From assembly GCF_000974985.2 (NCBI RefSeq), contig NZ_LAVA02000103.1, positions 1 to 64,000 on the forward strand: a stretch of 64,000 bases of DNA. The letters are read 5' to 3'. Position numbers and translations under genes: made by a program. The notes beneath the pieces are model-generated. The model was not told the DNA's origin. It ran no database searches and was given only the letters and a program-made list of their open reading frames with translations. This DNA comes from Streptomyces mangrovisoli. GTDB lineage: Bacteria > Actinomycetota > Actinomycetes > Streptomycetales > Streptomycetaceae. Shown here one piece after another: positions 7,042 to 15,506 of the stretch (positions within the stretch are counted from its first letter, which is position 1; each line of letters begins with the position of its first letter).

Positions 7042-9024
7042 ATGACCTCCGACGACGACGCGAGGGGTCCGGCCGCGCTGCGGGCGCTGCGCCGGACCCC
7101 CGGCGTGCGCACGCTGTCGTCGTACCGCCGCGAGTGGCTGGTCAAGGACGTCGTCGCCGGGGTGGTGCTCACCACCCTGCTGGTGCCGCAGGGCATGGCG
7201 TACGCGGAACTCGCCGGACTGCCCGCGATCACCGGCCTGTACACGTCGGTGCTGTGCCTGCTGGCGTACGCCGTCCTCGGCCCGTCCCGGATCCTGGTGC
7301 TGGGGCCGGACTCGGCGCTCGGCCCGATGATCGCCGCGACCGTGCTGCCGCTGGTCGCCTCCGGTGGGGACAGCGCCCGCGCCGTCGCGCTGGCCTCGAT
7401 GATGGCGCTGATGGTCGGCGTGATCACGATCCTGGCGAGCGTGGCCCGGCTCGGCTTCGTCGCGGACCTGATCTCCAAGCCCACCATGATCGGCTACATG
7501 AACGGGCTCAGCCTGACCATCCTCGTCGGTCAGCTGCCCAAGCTGTTCGGCTTCTCCACCGACGCCGACGGGCTGATCCGCGAGGCGGCCGCGTTCGTGC
7601 GCGGCCTCGCCGACGGAAAGGCGGTGCCCGCCGCGATCGCGGTCGGCGGCGCCGGGATCGTGCTCGTCCTGGCCCTTCAGCGCCGGCTGCCCAAGGTGCC
7701 CGCGGTGCTGGTGATGGTCGTGCTCGCGATCGGCGCCACCTCGCTGTTCGACCTCGGCGCCCACGGGGTCGGACTGGTCGGCACCCTCCCGAAGGGCTTC
7801 CCGCCGTTCACCCTGCCGCACGTGCGCCTCGCCGACCTCGGGCCGCTCGCGGCCGGAGCACTGGGCATCGCCGTGGTCTCGCTCGCCGACACCATCTCCA
7901 ACGCCTCCGCGTTCGCCGCCCGCACCGGGCAGGAGGTGCGCGGCGGCCAGGAGATGGCCGCGATCGGCGCCGCGAACGTGGCGGCGGGCCTGTTCCAGGG
8001 CTTCCCCGTCTCCACCAGCGGCTCCCGTACGGCGGTCGCGGAGCGCGCCGGGGCCCGCACCCAGCTCACCGGGGTGGTCGGGGCGGTGCTGATCGTGCTG
8101 ATGCTGGTGCTGCTGCCGGGCCTGTTCCGCAATCTGCCGCAGCCCGCGCTCGCCGCGGTGGTCGTCACCGCCTCCCTGTCGCTCGCCGACATCCGCGGCA
8201 CTACACGGCTGTGGCGGCAGCGCCGTACGGAGTTCTGGCTGTGCATGGCCGCCTTCCTCGGGGTCGCGCTGCTCGGCGTACTGAACGGGATCGCGGTCGC
8301 CGTCGGCCTGTCCATCCTCAACGTGTTCCGGCGCGCGTGGTGGCCGTACAGCACGGTCCTCGGCCGGGTGCCGGGCCTGGAGGGGTACCACGACATCCGC
8401 TCGTACCCGGACGCCGCCCGGCTGCCCGGACTGGTGATCCACCGGTTCGACGGACCGCTGTTCTTCGCCAACGCCAAGGCGTTCCGCGACGGGGTGCTGC
8501 GGCTCAGCCGCCAGGACCCGCCGCCGCGCTGGATCCTGCTCGCCGCCGAGCCCGTCACCGACGTGGACACCACCGCCGCGGACGTCCTCGCCGACCTCGA
8601 CGAGGACCTCGCCGAACGGCACGTCCGGCTGATGTTCGCCGAGCTGAAGGACCCCGTACGGCGCAAGCTGGAGCACTACGAACCGGCGCGGCCGCCCGAC
8701 CCGGCCCGCTTCTTCCCCACGCTGGAGGCCGGGGTGCGCGCCTACCGGGAGCTGACCGGCGCCGAGTGGACGGCGACGGCGGGCGGGACTCCGGGAGGCG
8801 GGGTACCGGACGGCCGGGCGAGGGAGAACGGAGCGCCGGGAGGCGGGGTACCGGACGGCCGGGCGACGGAGAACGGAGCGCCGGAAGGTGGGGCACCGGG
8901 AGGCCCGGCGACGGAGAACGGAGCGCCGGGAGCCGGGGCACCGGAAGGCCCGGCGGCGGAGAACGGAGCGCCGGAAGGCGGACCCGCCGAAGGAGGCACG
9001 GCCGCGCACCCCTGGCCGCCGTAG
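7042..9024 (+). CDS. SulP family anion transporter with STAS domain and repeat tail
   Basis: 660 residues. An N-terminal SulP domain (about residues 30-420) has the signature DVVAGVVLTTLLVPQGMAYA and GLYTSVL, some ten or more membrane helices, and the SGSRTAVAERAGARTQLTG block. A cytoplasmic STAS domain spans about 440-555 (VIHRFDGPLFFANAKAFRDG). The family carries sulfate, bicarbonate, chloride or dicarboxylates. The last 80 residues are a disordered G/P/E/A tail built from four 15-residue repeats. It follows the ATPase gene after only ten bases, so it probably belongs to the same operon as ppk2 and the cation pump; ion co-transport is plausible but unproven. Confidence 0.9.
   Translation: MTSDDDARGPAALRALRRTPGVRTLSSYRREWLVKDVVAGVVLTTLLVPQGMAYAELAGLPAITGLYTSVLCLLAYAVLGPSRILVLGPDSALGPMIAATVLPLVASGGDSARAVALASMMALMVGVITILASVARLGFVADLISKPTMIGYMNGLSLTILVGQLPKLFGFSTDADGLIREAAAFVRGLADGKAVPAAIAVGGAGIVLVLALQRRLPKVPAVLVMVVLAIGATSLFDLGAHGVGLVGTLPKGFPPFTLPHVRLADLGPLAAGALGIAVVSLADTISNASAFAARTGQEVRGGQEMAAIGAANVAAGLFQGFPVSTSGSRTAVAERAGARTQLTGVVGAVLIVLMLVLLPGLFRNLPQPALAAVVVTASLSLADIRGTTRLWRQRRTEFWLCMAAFLGVALLGVLNGIAVAVGLSILNVFRRAWWPYSTVLGRVPGLEGYHDIRSYPDAARLPGLVIHRFDGPLFFANAKAFRDGVLRLSRQDPPPRWILLAAEPVTDVDTTAADVLADLDEDLAERHVRLMFAELKDPVRRKLEHYEPARPPDPARFFPTLEAGVRAYRELTGAEWTATAGGTPGGGVPDGRARENGAPGGGVPDGRATENGAPEGGAPGGPATENGAPGAGAPEGPAAENGAPEGGPAEGGTAAHPWPP
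8793..8995 (+). repeat. Four 45-bp tandem repeats at the 3' end of sulP
   Basis: Units start at 8793, 8838, 8883 and 8928, each exactly 45 bases, with a partial fifth at 8973. Each encodes 15 residues ending in ENGAP (for example GGGVPDGRATENGAP). The period is a multiple of three, so copy-number changes keep the frame. Confidence 0.95.
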
Positions 9025-9047
9025 ATCATCCCGTGTTACGAAGGACC

Positions 9048-10613
9048 ATGCCTGCACACGAGGGATCTCGCGCGTACGACGCCGTCATCGTCGGCGGAGG
9101 CCACAACGGCCTGGTCGCCGCCGCCTACCTGGCCCGCGCCGGACGGTCGGTCCTGGTCCTGGAACGGCTCGCCACCACGGGCGGGGCGGCCGTCTCCACC
9201 CGCCCGTTCGAGGGGGTCGACGCCCGCCTGTCGCGTTACTCGTACCTGGTCAGCCTGTTGCCGTCGAAGATCGTGCGGGACCTCGGCCTGGACTTCGCGG
9301 TGCGCGGGCGGACCATCTCCTCGTACACCCCCGTCGAGCGGCACGGACGCGCCACCGGCCTGCTCGTCGGCGGCGGCGAGGAGCGCACGCGCGACGCGTT
9401 CGCCGCACTCACCGGCTCGGACCGCGCGTTCACCGCGTGGCGGCGGTTCTACGGCATGACCGGCGAGGTCGCCCGCAAGGTGTTCCCCACCCTCACCGAG
9501 CCGCTGCCCGCGCGCGAGGAGCTGCGCCGCCGCGTCGACGACGAGGAGGCGTGGCGGGCCCTGTTCGAGGAGCCGATCGGCGTCGCCGTGGAGGACCGGT
9601 TCGAGGACGACCTGGTGCGCGGGGTCGTCCTCACCGACGCGCTGATCGGCACGTTCGCCGACGCCCACGACCCCTCGCTCGCGCAGAACCGCTGCTTCCT
9701 CTACCACGTCATCGGCGGCGGCACCGGCGCCTGGGACGTGCCGGTCGGCGGCATGGGCGCCCTGACCGACGCACTGGCCGGCGCCGCGCGCGCCGCCGGT
9801 GCCGTCCTCGCCACCGGCCACGAGGCCGTCCGTGTCGAGACCGACGGCCGGCAGGCCGAGGTGACCTACCGGACCGCCGACGGCGAGGGCACCGTCGCCG
9901 CCCGGCACGTCCTCGTGAACGCCTCCCCGCAGGCGCTCGCCGAGCTGACCGGCGACGCCGCGCCCGCCCCCGCCGAGGGCGCCCAGCTGAAGGTGAACAT
10001 GCTGCTGAAGCGGCTGCCCCGGCTGCGGGACACGGCCGTCGACCCGCGCGAGGCGTTCGCGGGCACCTTCCACATCGCCGAGGGATACGAGCAACTCGCC
10101 ACCGCCTACGCCGAGGCCGCGGCCGGGCGGCTGCCCTCCGCGCCGCCCTCCGAGATCTACTGCCACTCCCTGACCGACCCGACGATCCTCGGGCCCGACC
10201 TGGTGGCGCGCGGCTACCAGACGCTCACCCTGTTCGGCCTGCACACCCCCGCCCGGCTCTTCGACGCCGACAACGACGGCGCGCGCGAGGAGCTGCTGAA
10301 GGCGACCCTCGCGCAGCTCGACGCCCATCTCGCCGAACCGGTCACCGACTGCCTCGCGACCGACGCCGAGGGACGGCCCTGCATCGAGGCCAAGACCCCG
10401 CTCGACCTGGAGCACGACCTGCGGCTGCCCGGCGGCAACATCTTCCACCGCGAACTGTCCTGGCCCTACGCCCAGGAGGGCACCGGCCGCTGGGGAGTGG
10501 AGACTTCGCACGCCAACGTGCTGCTGTGCGGCGCGGGCGCGGTGCGCGGCGGCGGGGTCAGCGGGGTGCCGGGGCACAACGCGGCGATGGCGGTGCTGGA
10601 GGACGGCTTCTGA
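9048..10613 (+). CDS. Phytoene-desaturase-like FAD-dependent oxidoreductase
   Basis: 521 residues. The N-terminal FAD-binding loop VIVGGGHNGLVAAAYLARAG is followed by VLVLER. The C-terminus has the family's second flavin motif, LLCGAGAVRGGGVSGVPGHN. It falls in the CrtI/PYROXD2-like NAD(P)/FAD amine-oxidase superfamily, which desaturates or oxidises hydrophobic substrates; carotenoid synthesis genes are not seen nearby, so a true phytoene substrate is unlikely. The start at 9048 has AAGGA four bases upstream. It follows sulP by 23 bases and may be cotranscribed. No N-terminal targeting sequence. Confidence 0.85.
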   Translation: MPAHEGSRAYDAVIVGGGHNGLVAAAYLARAGRSVLVLERLATTGGAAVSTRPFEGVDARLSRYSYLVSLLPSKIVRDLGLDFAVRGRTISSYTPVERHGRATGLLVGGGEERTRDAFAALTGSDRAFTAWRRFYGMTGEVARKVFPTLTEPLPAREELRRRVDDEEAWRALFEEPIGVAVEDRFEDDLVRGVVLTDALIGTFADAHDPSLAQNRCFLYHVIGGGTGAWDVPVGGMGALTDALAGAARAAGAVLATGHEAVRVETDGRQAEVTYRTADGEGTVAARHVLVNASPQALAELTGDAAPAPAEGAQLKVNMLLKRLPRLRDTAVDPREAFAGTFHIAEGYEQLATAYAEAAAGRLPSAPPSEIYCHSLTDPTILGPDLVARGYQTLTLFGLHTPARLFDADNDGAREELLKATLAQLDAHLAEPVTDCLATDAEGRPCIEAKTPLDLEHDLRLPGGNIFHRELSWPYAQEGTGRWGVETSHANVLLCGAGAVRGGGVSGVPGHNAAMAVLEDGF

Positions 10614-10661
10614 AGCGGCCCTGGCGCCCCGTTGGATCGAGCAGGTCGGTCTGGCGGGGCG

Positions 10662-10696
10662 TCAGGTCGACCTGATGGATCTGACGCAGCGTCAGA
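10662..10696. promoter_or_regulatory. Two adjacent palindromic operators before the nitronate monooxygenase operon
   Basis: A perfect 14-base palindrome TCAGGTCGACCTGA (10662-10675) is followed four bases later by TCTGACGCAGCGTCAGA (10680-10696), with 8-base arms around one A. The second matches the TCTGAC-N5-GTCAGA site at 36961 and has the form of a TetR-family operator. It lies 43 bases before the start codon at 10739, overlapping the likely promoter. Confidence 0.65.
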
Positions 10697-10738
10697 AAAA
10701 GCCTTCCGTCGTGCGGGGGACTGCGGCATCCTGCGCCC

Positions 10739-11851
10739 ATGCAGACGGAGCTGAGCAAGCAACTGCACGTCGAGCACGCCCTCTTCGGCTTCACGCCGTT
10801 CCCCGCCGTCGCCGCGGCCATCAGCCGGGCGGGCGGGTTCGGCGTGCTCGGCGCGGTCCGCTACACCGCCCCCGACGAACTCGAACGCGACCTCGACTGG
10901 CTCGACGCACACGCCGGCGGACGCCCGTACGGCCTCGACGTCGTGATGCCCGCCCGCAAGGTCGAGGGCGTCACCGAGGCCGACGTCGAGGCCATGATCC
11001 CCGAGGGGCACCGGCGGTTCGTCGCCGAGACCCTCGCCAAGCACGGCGTGCCGGAGCTGGCCGAGGGCGACGCCGTGGGCTGGCGCATCACCGGCTGGAT
11101 GGAGGAGGTCGCCCGCCGCCAGCTCGACGTCGCCTTCGACCGCCCGATCCGGCTGCTCGCCAACGCGCTCGGCTCCCCGCCGCCCGACATCGTCGCCCGC
11201 GCCCACGAGCAGGGCGTGCTCGTCGCGGCCCTCGCGGGCAGCGCCCGGCACGCGGTCAAGCACCGGGACGGCGGCATCGACATCGTCGTCGCCCAGGGCT
11301 ACGAGGCGGGCGGCCACACCGGCGAGATCGCCTCCATGGTGCTCACGCCCGAGGTCGTCGAGGCGGTCGGCCCGCTGCCCGTGCTCGCCGCGGGCGGCAT
11401 CGGCAGCGGCGAACAGGTGGCCGCCGCGCTCGCCCTCGGCGCGCAGGGCGTCTGGCTCGGCTCGCTCTGGCTCACCACCACCGAGGCCGACCTGCACTCG
11501 CCCGCCCTCACCCGCAAGCTGCTCGCCGCGGGCTCCGGCGACACCGTCCGCTCCCGCGCGCTGACCGGCAAGCCCGCGCGCCAGCTGCGCACCGAGTGGA
11601 CCGACGCCTGGGAAGGACCCGAGGGACCCGGCACCCTGCCCATGCCCCTCCAGGGGCTGCTCGTCGCCGACGCGATCTCCCGCATCCAGAAGTACGAGGT
11701 CGAGCCGCTGCTCGGCACCCCCGTCGGCCAGATCGTCGGCCGGATGAACAGCGAGCGCAGCGTCCAGGCCGTCGTCGACGACCTGACCCGCGGCTTCGAG
11801 AGGGCCGTGGACCGCATCAACCGCATCGCGGGAAGGAGCGAACAGCCATGA
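10739..11851 (+). CDS. Nitronate monooxygenase / 2-nitropropane dioxygenase family
   Basis: 370 residues, an FMN-dependent TIM-barrel enzyme. The N-terminal AAAISRAGGFGVLGAVRY strand and loop, the active-site stretch AQGYEAGGHTGEI with the family His, and the FMN-phosphate motif LAAGGIGSGEQVAAALALGAQGVW are all visible. Family members oxidise nitronates, but many actinobacterial paralogues sit in steroid or terpenoid degradation clusters and may act on other substrates. The gene shares four bases (ATGA) with the following acyl-CoA ligase, so they are one operon, headed by the TCTGAC/GTCAGA operator just upstream. Confidence 0.9.
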   Translation: MQTELSKQLHVEHALFGFTPFPAVAAAISRAGGFGVLGAVRYTAPDELERDLDWLDAHAGGRPYGLDVVMPARKVEGVTEADVEAMIPEGHRRFVAETLAKHGVPELAEGDAVGWRITGWMEEVARRQLDVAFDRPIRLLANALGSPPPDIVARAHEQGVLVAALAGSARHAVKHRDGGIDIVVAQGYEAGGHTGEIASMVLTPEVVEAVGPLPVLAAGGIGSGEQVAAALALGAQGVWLGSLWLTTTEADLHSPALTRKLLAAGSGDTVRSRALTGKPARQLRTEWTDAWEGPEGPGTLPMPLQGLLVADAISRIQKYEVEPLLGTPVGQIVGRMNSERSVQAVVDDLTRGFERAVDRINRIAGRSEQP

Positions 11852-13398
11852 GCACACCTCCCGTCGGCTTCTGGGCCCAGGCGGCCGCCGACCCCGAACG
11901 CACCGTGCTCGTCGCCCCGGACGGCGAGACCTGGACCGCGGGGCGCCTCCTCGCGGCCGCCCACCGGTTGGTGCACGGCCTGCGCGCCGCGGGCCTTCAG
12001 CGCGGCGACGCCTTCGCCGTGGTCCTGCCCAACGGGGTCGAGTTGCTGACCAGTTACCTCGCCGCCACGCAGGCCGGTCTCTACCTCGTGCCCGTCAACC
12101 ACCACCTGGTCGGCGCCGAGATCGCCTGGATCGTCTCCGACTCCGGCGCCAAGGCGCTGATCGCGCACGAGCGGTTCGCCGACGAGGCCCGCGCCGCCGC
12201 CGACGAGGCCGGCCTGCCCGCCGTCGCCCGGTACGCCGTCGGCACGGTCGAGGGCTTCCGGCCCTACGCCGAGCTCCTCGACGGGCAGCCGGAGTCGGCG
12301 CCCGAGGGGCGCGAACTCGGCTGGGTCATGAACTACACCTCCGGCACCACCGGCCGCCCCCGCGGCATCCGCCGCCCGCTGCCCGGCAAGGTGCCCGAGG
12401 AGTCGTATCTCGGCGGCTTCCTCGGCATCTTCGGCATCCCCCCCTACGACGACAACGTGCACCTCGTCTGCTCGCCGCTCTACCACACGGCGGTCCTCCA
12501 GTTCGCGGGCGCGTCCCTGCACATCGGGCACCGGCTGGTGCTGATGGACAAGTGGACGCCCGAGGAGATGCTGCGCCTCATCGACACCCACCGCTGCACC
12601 CACACCCACATGGTCCCCACCCAGTTCCACCGGCTGCTCGCGCTGCCCGCCGAGGTCCGCGCCCGCTACGACGTCACCTCCATGCGGCACGCCATCCACG
12701 GCGCCGCGCCCTGCCCGGACCATGTGAAGCGGGCGATGATCGACTGGTGGGGGCCCGCGGTGGAGGAGTACTACGCGGCCAGCGAGGGCGGCGGCGCCTT
12801 CGCGACCGCGGAGGACTGGCTGAAGAAGCCCGGCACCGTCGGCCGGGCCTGGCCGATCAGCGAGCTCGCCGTCTTCGACGACGACGGCGAGCGGCTCGCG
12901 CCCGGCGAACTCGGCACCGTCTACCTGAAGATGAACACCGGCGGCTTCAGCTACCACAAGGACGAGGCCAAGACCCGCAAGAACCGCATCGGCGACTTCT
13001 TCACCGTCGGCGACCTCGGCTACCTCGACGAGGACGGCTATCTCTTCCTGCGCGACCGCAAGATCGACATGATCATCTCCGGCGGGGTCAACATCTACCC
13101 GGCCGAGATCGAGTCTGCCCTGCTCGCCCACCCCGCCGTCGCCGACGCCGCCGTCTTCGGCGTGCCGCACGACGACTGGGGCGAGGCGGTCAAGGCGGTC
13201 GTCGAGCCGGCCCCCGGCCACGAGCCCGGACCGGCCCTCGCCGCGGCCCTGTTGGAGCACTGCGCGGGGCGACTCGCCGCGTTCAAGCGGCCCCGGAGCG
13301 TCGACTTCGTCGCCGAACTGCCCCGGGACCCCAACGGCAAGCTGTACAAGAGGCGCCTGCGCGAGCCCTATTGGGAGGGGCGGACCAGGCCCGTGTGA
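11848..13398 (+). CDS. Acyl-CoA synthetase (AMP-dependent ligase)
   Basis: 516 residues of the ANL adenylating superfamily. P-loop motif YTSGTTGRPRG, YHTAVLQF, the AMP-site EYYAASEGGG, GDLGYLDEDGYLFLRDR, and the C-terminal catalytic lysine in ELPRDPNGKLYKR. It should activate a carboxylic acid to its CoA thioester; the chain or ring type is not readable. The ATG at 11848 overlaps the nitronate monooxygenase stop and has GGAAGGAG upstream. Its last 31 bases overlap, tail to tail, the 3' end of the acetoacetyl-CoA synthetase gene on the other strand. Confidence 0.9.
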   Translation: MSTPPVGFWAQAAADPERTVLVAPDGETWTAGRLLAAAHRLVHGLRAAGLQRGDAFAVVLPNGVELLTSYLAATQAGLYLVPVNHHLVGAEIAWIVSDSGAKALIAHERFADEARAAADEAGLPAVARYAVGTVEGFRPYAELLDGQPESAPEGRELGWVMNYTSGTTGRPRGIRRPLPGKVPEESYLGGFLGIFGIPPYDDNVHLVCSPLYHTAVLQFAGASLHIGHRLVLMDKWTPEEMLRLIDTHRCTHTHMVPTQFHRLLALPAEVRARYDVTSMRHAIHGAAPCPDHVKRAMIDWWGPAVEEYYAASEGGGAFATAEDWLKKPGTVGRAWPISELAVFDDDGERLAPGELGTVYLKMNTGGFSYHKDEAKTRKNRIGDFFTVGDLGYLDEDGYLFLRDRKIDMIISGGVNIYPAEIESALLAHPAVADAAVFGVPHDDWGEAVKAVVEPAPGHEPGPALAAALLEHCAGRLAAFKRPRSVDFVAELPRDPNGKLYKRRLREPYWEGRTRPV

Positions 13399-15506
13399 CG
13401 GACGCCGGACTCCGGCGGGGCCGGCGCGGACGGTGTCGGCTGCGAGAGCTGCGAGGACGGCACGGGCTGCGCGGACGGCGCGGACGGTGCGGGCTGCGCG
13501 GGTGGCCCGGATGCTGTCGGCTGCGCGGACGGCGCGAAGCGGGTGAAGTACTCCAGCGCCTTGATGTCGTCCACCGCCTCCCGGCCCGCGACCTCGTCGA
13601 GGGCCGCGCCCTGCAGCAGGCGTTTGACCGGCACCTCCAGCTTCTTGCCGGTACGGGTGTGCGGCAGGGCGGGCACCTCGACGATCGTGTCGGGGACGTG
13701 CCGCGGCGAGGCCTGCGCGGCGATCGCCCTCCTGATGCCCGCGCACAGGTCGTCGGTCAGTTCGTGGCCCGGCTCCAGGACCACGAACAGGGGCATCCAG
13801 TAGCCCCCGCCGGGCAGTTCGGCGCCGATGACGAGGCTCTCGCGGATGCCGGGCAGCACGTCCACGACGGCGTACACGTCGGCGCTGCCGAGCCGTACCC
13901 CGTGCCGGTTGAGCGTGGAGTCGGAGCGCCCGGACACGACGACGCTGCCGTGCGCGGTCACCGTCATCCAGTCGCCGTGCCGCCACACCCCCGGCCAGGT
14001 GCCGAAGTACGTCTCCCGGTAGCGGCTGCCGTCGAGGTCGTTCCACAGATGCAGCGGCATCGACGGCATCGGCCGGGTGACGACGAGTTCGCCCACCTCG
14101 CCGACGACCGGCCGCCCGTCGCCGTCGTAGGCCCGCAGACCGACACCGAGCAGCGGCGCGGAGATCTCGCCCGGCCACACGGGGGTGAGCGGGCTGCCGC
14201 CGGCGAAACCGCTGACCACGTCGGTGCCGCCGCTCGTGGAGGCGACCTGGACGCGGGGTCCCACATGGTCGTGGACCCAGTGGTACGACGCCGCGGGCAG
14301 CGGCGCACCGGTGGAGCCCAGCACCCGCAGCGCGGACAGGTCGAGATCGCGGCCGGGTTCGAGACCGGCCTTGGCGGACGCCTGCAGGTAGCCGGGGCTG
14401 ACGCCGAGGACCCGGGCGCCGTGCTCGGCGGCCAGCTCCCACAGCCGCCCGGGTCCCGGATGGGCGGGGCTGCCGTCGTAGAGCACGATCGTGGCGCCGA
14501 CCAGCAGGCCGGAGACGACCATGTTCCACATCATCCAGTTGGTCGTCGTGTACCAGAGGAAGCGCTCGCCGGGCCGCAGGTCGAGGTGGAGGCCGAGGAG
14601 TTTGTGGTGGTCGAGCAGGACCCCGCCGTGGCCGTGCACGAGGCCCTTGGGCGTGCCCGTGGTCCCGGAGGAGAACAGCACCCACAGCGGAGCCTCGAAC
14701 GGCAGGTCCGCGAAGGCGCACCCGGCGGGCTCGGCGAGCGCCTCCTGCCAACTCACCGTGTCCGGGGCGGAGTCGGGCGGCAGGCCGAGGTTGGGCACCC
14801 GCACCGTGACGCGCACGGTGGGCAGCGCGGCCCGCAGCGCGGCGCTCTCCGCGCGCCGGTCGTGCTCCCGGCCGTTCCACCGGTAGCCGTCGGCGGTGAC
14901 GAGCACGACCGGTTCGAGCTGCGCGAACCGGTTCGCGGCCCCGTCGGCGCCGTAGTCCTGCCCGCAGGCCGACCACACCGCGCCGATGCTCGCCGACGCG
15001 AGGAACGCGACCACGGCGTGGGCGGTGTTGGGCAGGTAGCCGGCCACGCGGTCCCCGGCCCGCACCCCCTGCCCGCGCAGCCACGCGGCCAACGCGCCCA
15101 CCTGCTGCCGCAGTTCGGCCCAGGTGGTGCGGACGGTGGTCCCGTCCTCGCCGACGGAGATCAGCGCAGGGTCGGACGGACTACCCGAACGCAGGGCGTG
15201 CTCGGCGTAGTTGACCCGGGCGCCGGGGAACCAGCGGGTGCCCGGCATGGGAGCGTCGTCGAGGATCTGCTCCCAGGAGCCGCCGAGACGGAGGTCGAAG
15301 TACTCGGCCACGGCCGACCAGAAGCCGGACAGGTCACGCACCGACCACGCCCACAGGGACGGGTAGTCGGCGTGCGCGAGGCCGGTACGGCGGGCGACGA
15401 GGTCGGTGAACCGGGCGAGGTGCGAGCCCGCCGCCTCGGCCGGATCGGGCCGCCAGATCGGCTCGGCGGCCGGTTCGCCGGGGACGGACGCGGTGGGCGC
15501 GTTCAC
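13368..15506 (-). CDS. Acetoacetyl-CoA synthetase with extended A/P/S tail
   Basis: 712 residues; the family is usually about 650. ANL motifs: LFSSGTTGTPKGLVHGHGG, WYTTTNWMMWNMVVSGLL (typical of acetoacetate-CoA ligases), and SGRSDSTLNRHGVRLGSADVY. The C-terminal lysine region is LPHTRTGKKLEVPVKRLL. It makes acetoacetyl-CoA from acetoacetate, ATP and CoA. The GTG start overlaps the upstream hydroxylase stop (GTGA). Placed last in an operon with an FAH-family hydrolase, it could salvage acetoacetate released by ring degradation. The final 60 residues are low-complexity (Ala, Pro, Ser, Gln), encoded by short GCGGACGG-type repeats, and run into the convergent ligase gene. Confidence 0.9.
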   Translation of the reverse strand: MNAPTASVPGEPAAEPIWRPDPAEAAGSHLARFTDLVARRTGLAHADYPSLWAWSVRDLSGFWSAVAEYFDLRLGGSWEQILDDAPMPGTRWFPGARVNYAEHALRSGSPSDPALISVGEDGTTVRTTWAELRQQVGALAAWLRGQGVRAGDRVAGYLPNTAHAVVAFLASASIGAVWSACGQDYGADGAANRFAQLEPVVLVTADGYRWNGREHDRRAESAALRAALPTVRVTVRVPNLGLPPDSAPDTVSWQEALAEPAGCAFADLPFEAPLWVLFSSGTTGTPKGLVHGHGGVLLDHHKLLGLHLDLRPGERFLWYTTTNWMMWNMVVSGLLVGATIVLYDGSPAHPGPGRLWELAAEHGARVLGVSPGYLQASAKAGLEPGRDLDLSALRVLGSTGAPLPAASYHWVHDHVGPRVQVASTSGGTDVVSGFAGGSPLTPVWPGEISAPLLGVGLRAYDGDGRPVVGEVGELVVTRPMPSMPLHLWNDLDGSRYRETYFGTWPGVWRHGDWMTVTAHGSVVVSGRSDSTLNRHGVRLGSADVYAVVDVLPGIRESLVIGAELPGGGYWMPLFVVLEPGHELTDDLCAGIRRAIAAQASPRHVPDTIVEVPALPHTRTGKKLEVPVKRLLQGAALDEVAGREAVDDIKALEYFTRFAPSAQPTASGPPAQPAPSAPSAQPVPSSQLSQPTPSAPAPPESGVRHTGLVRPSQ

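Noticed and set aside
4272-7487. A 1071-residue minus-strand frame opposite the P-type ATPase
   Set aside because: Low-complexity Arg/Gly/Ala/Asp composition, no motifs, and the ATPase on the plus strand is complete.
11299-15084. A 1261-residue minus-strand frame through two ligase genes
   Set aside because: It is a shadow of the acyl-CoA ligase and acetoacetyl-CoA synthetase, which are both full-length with motifs.
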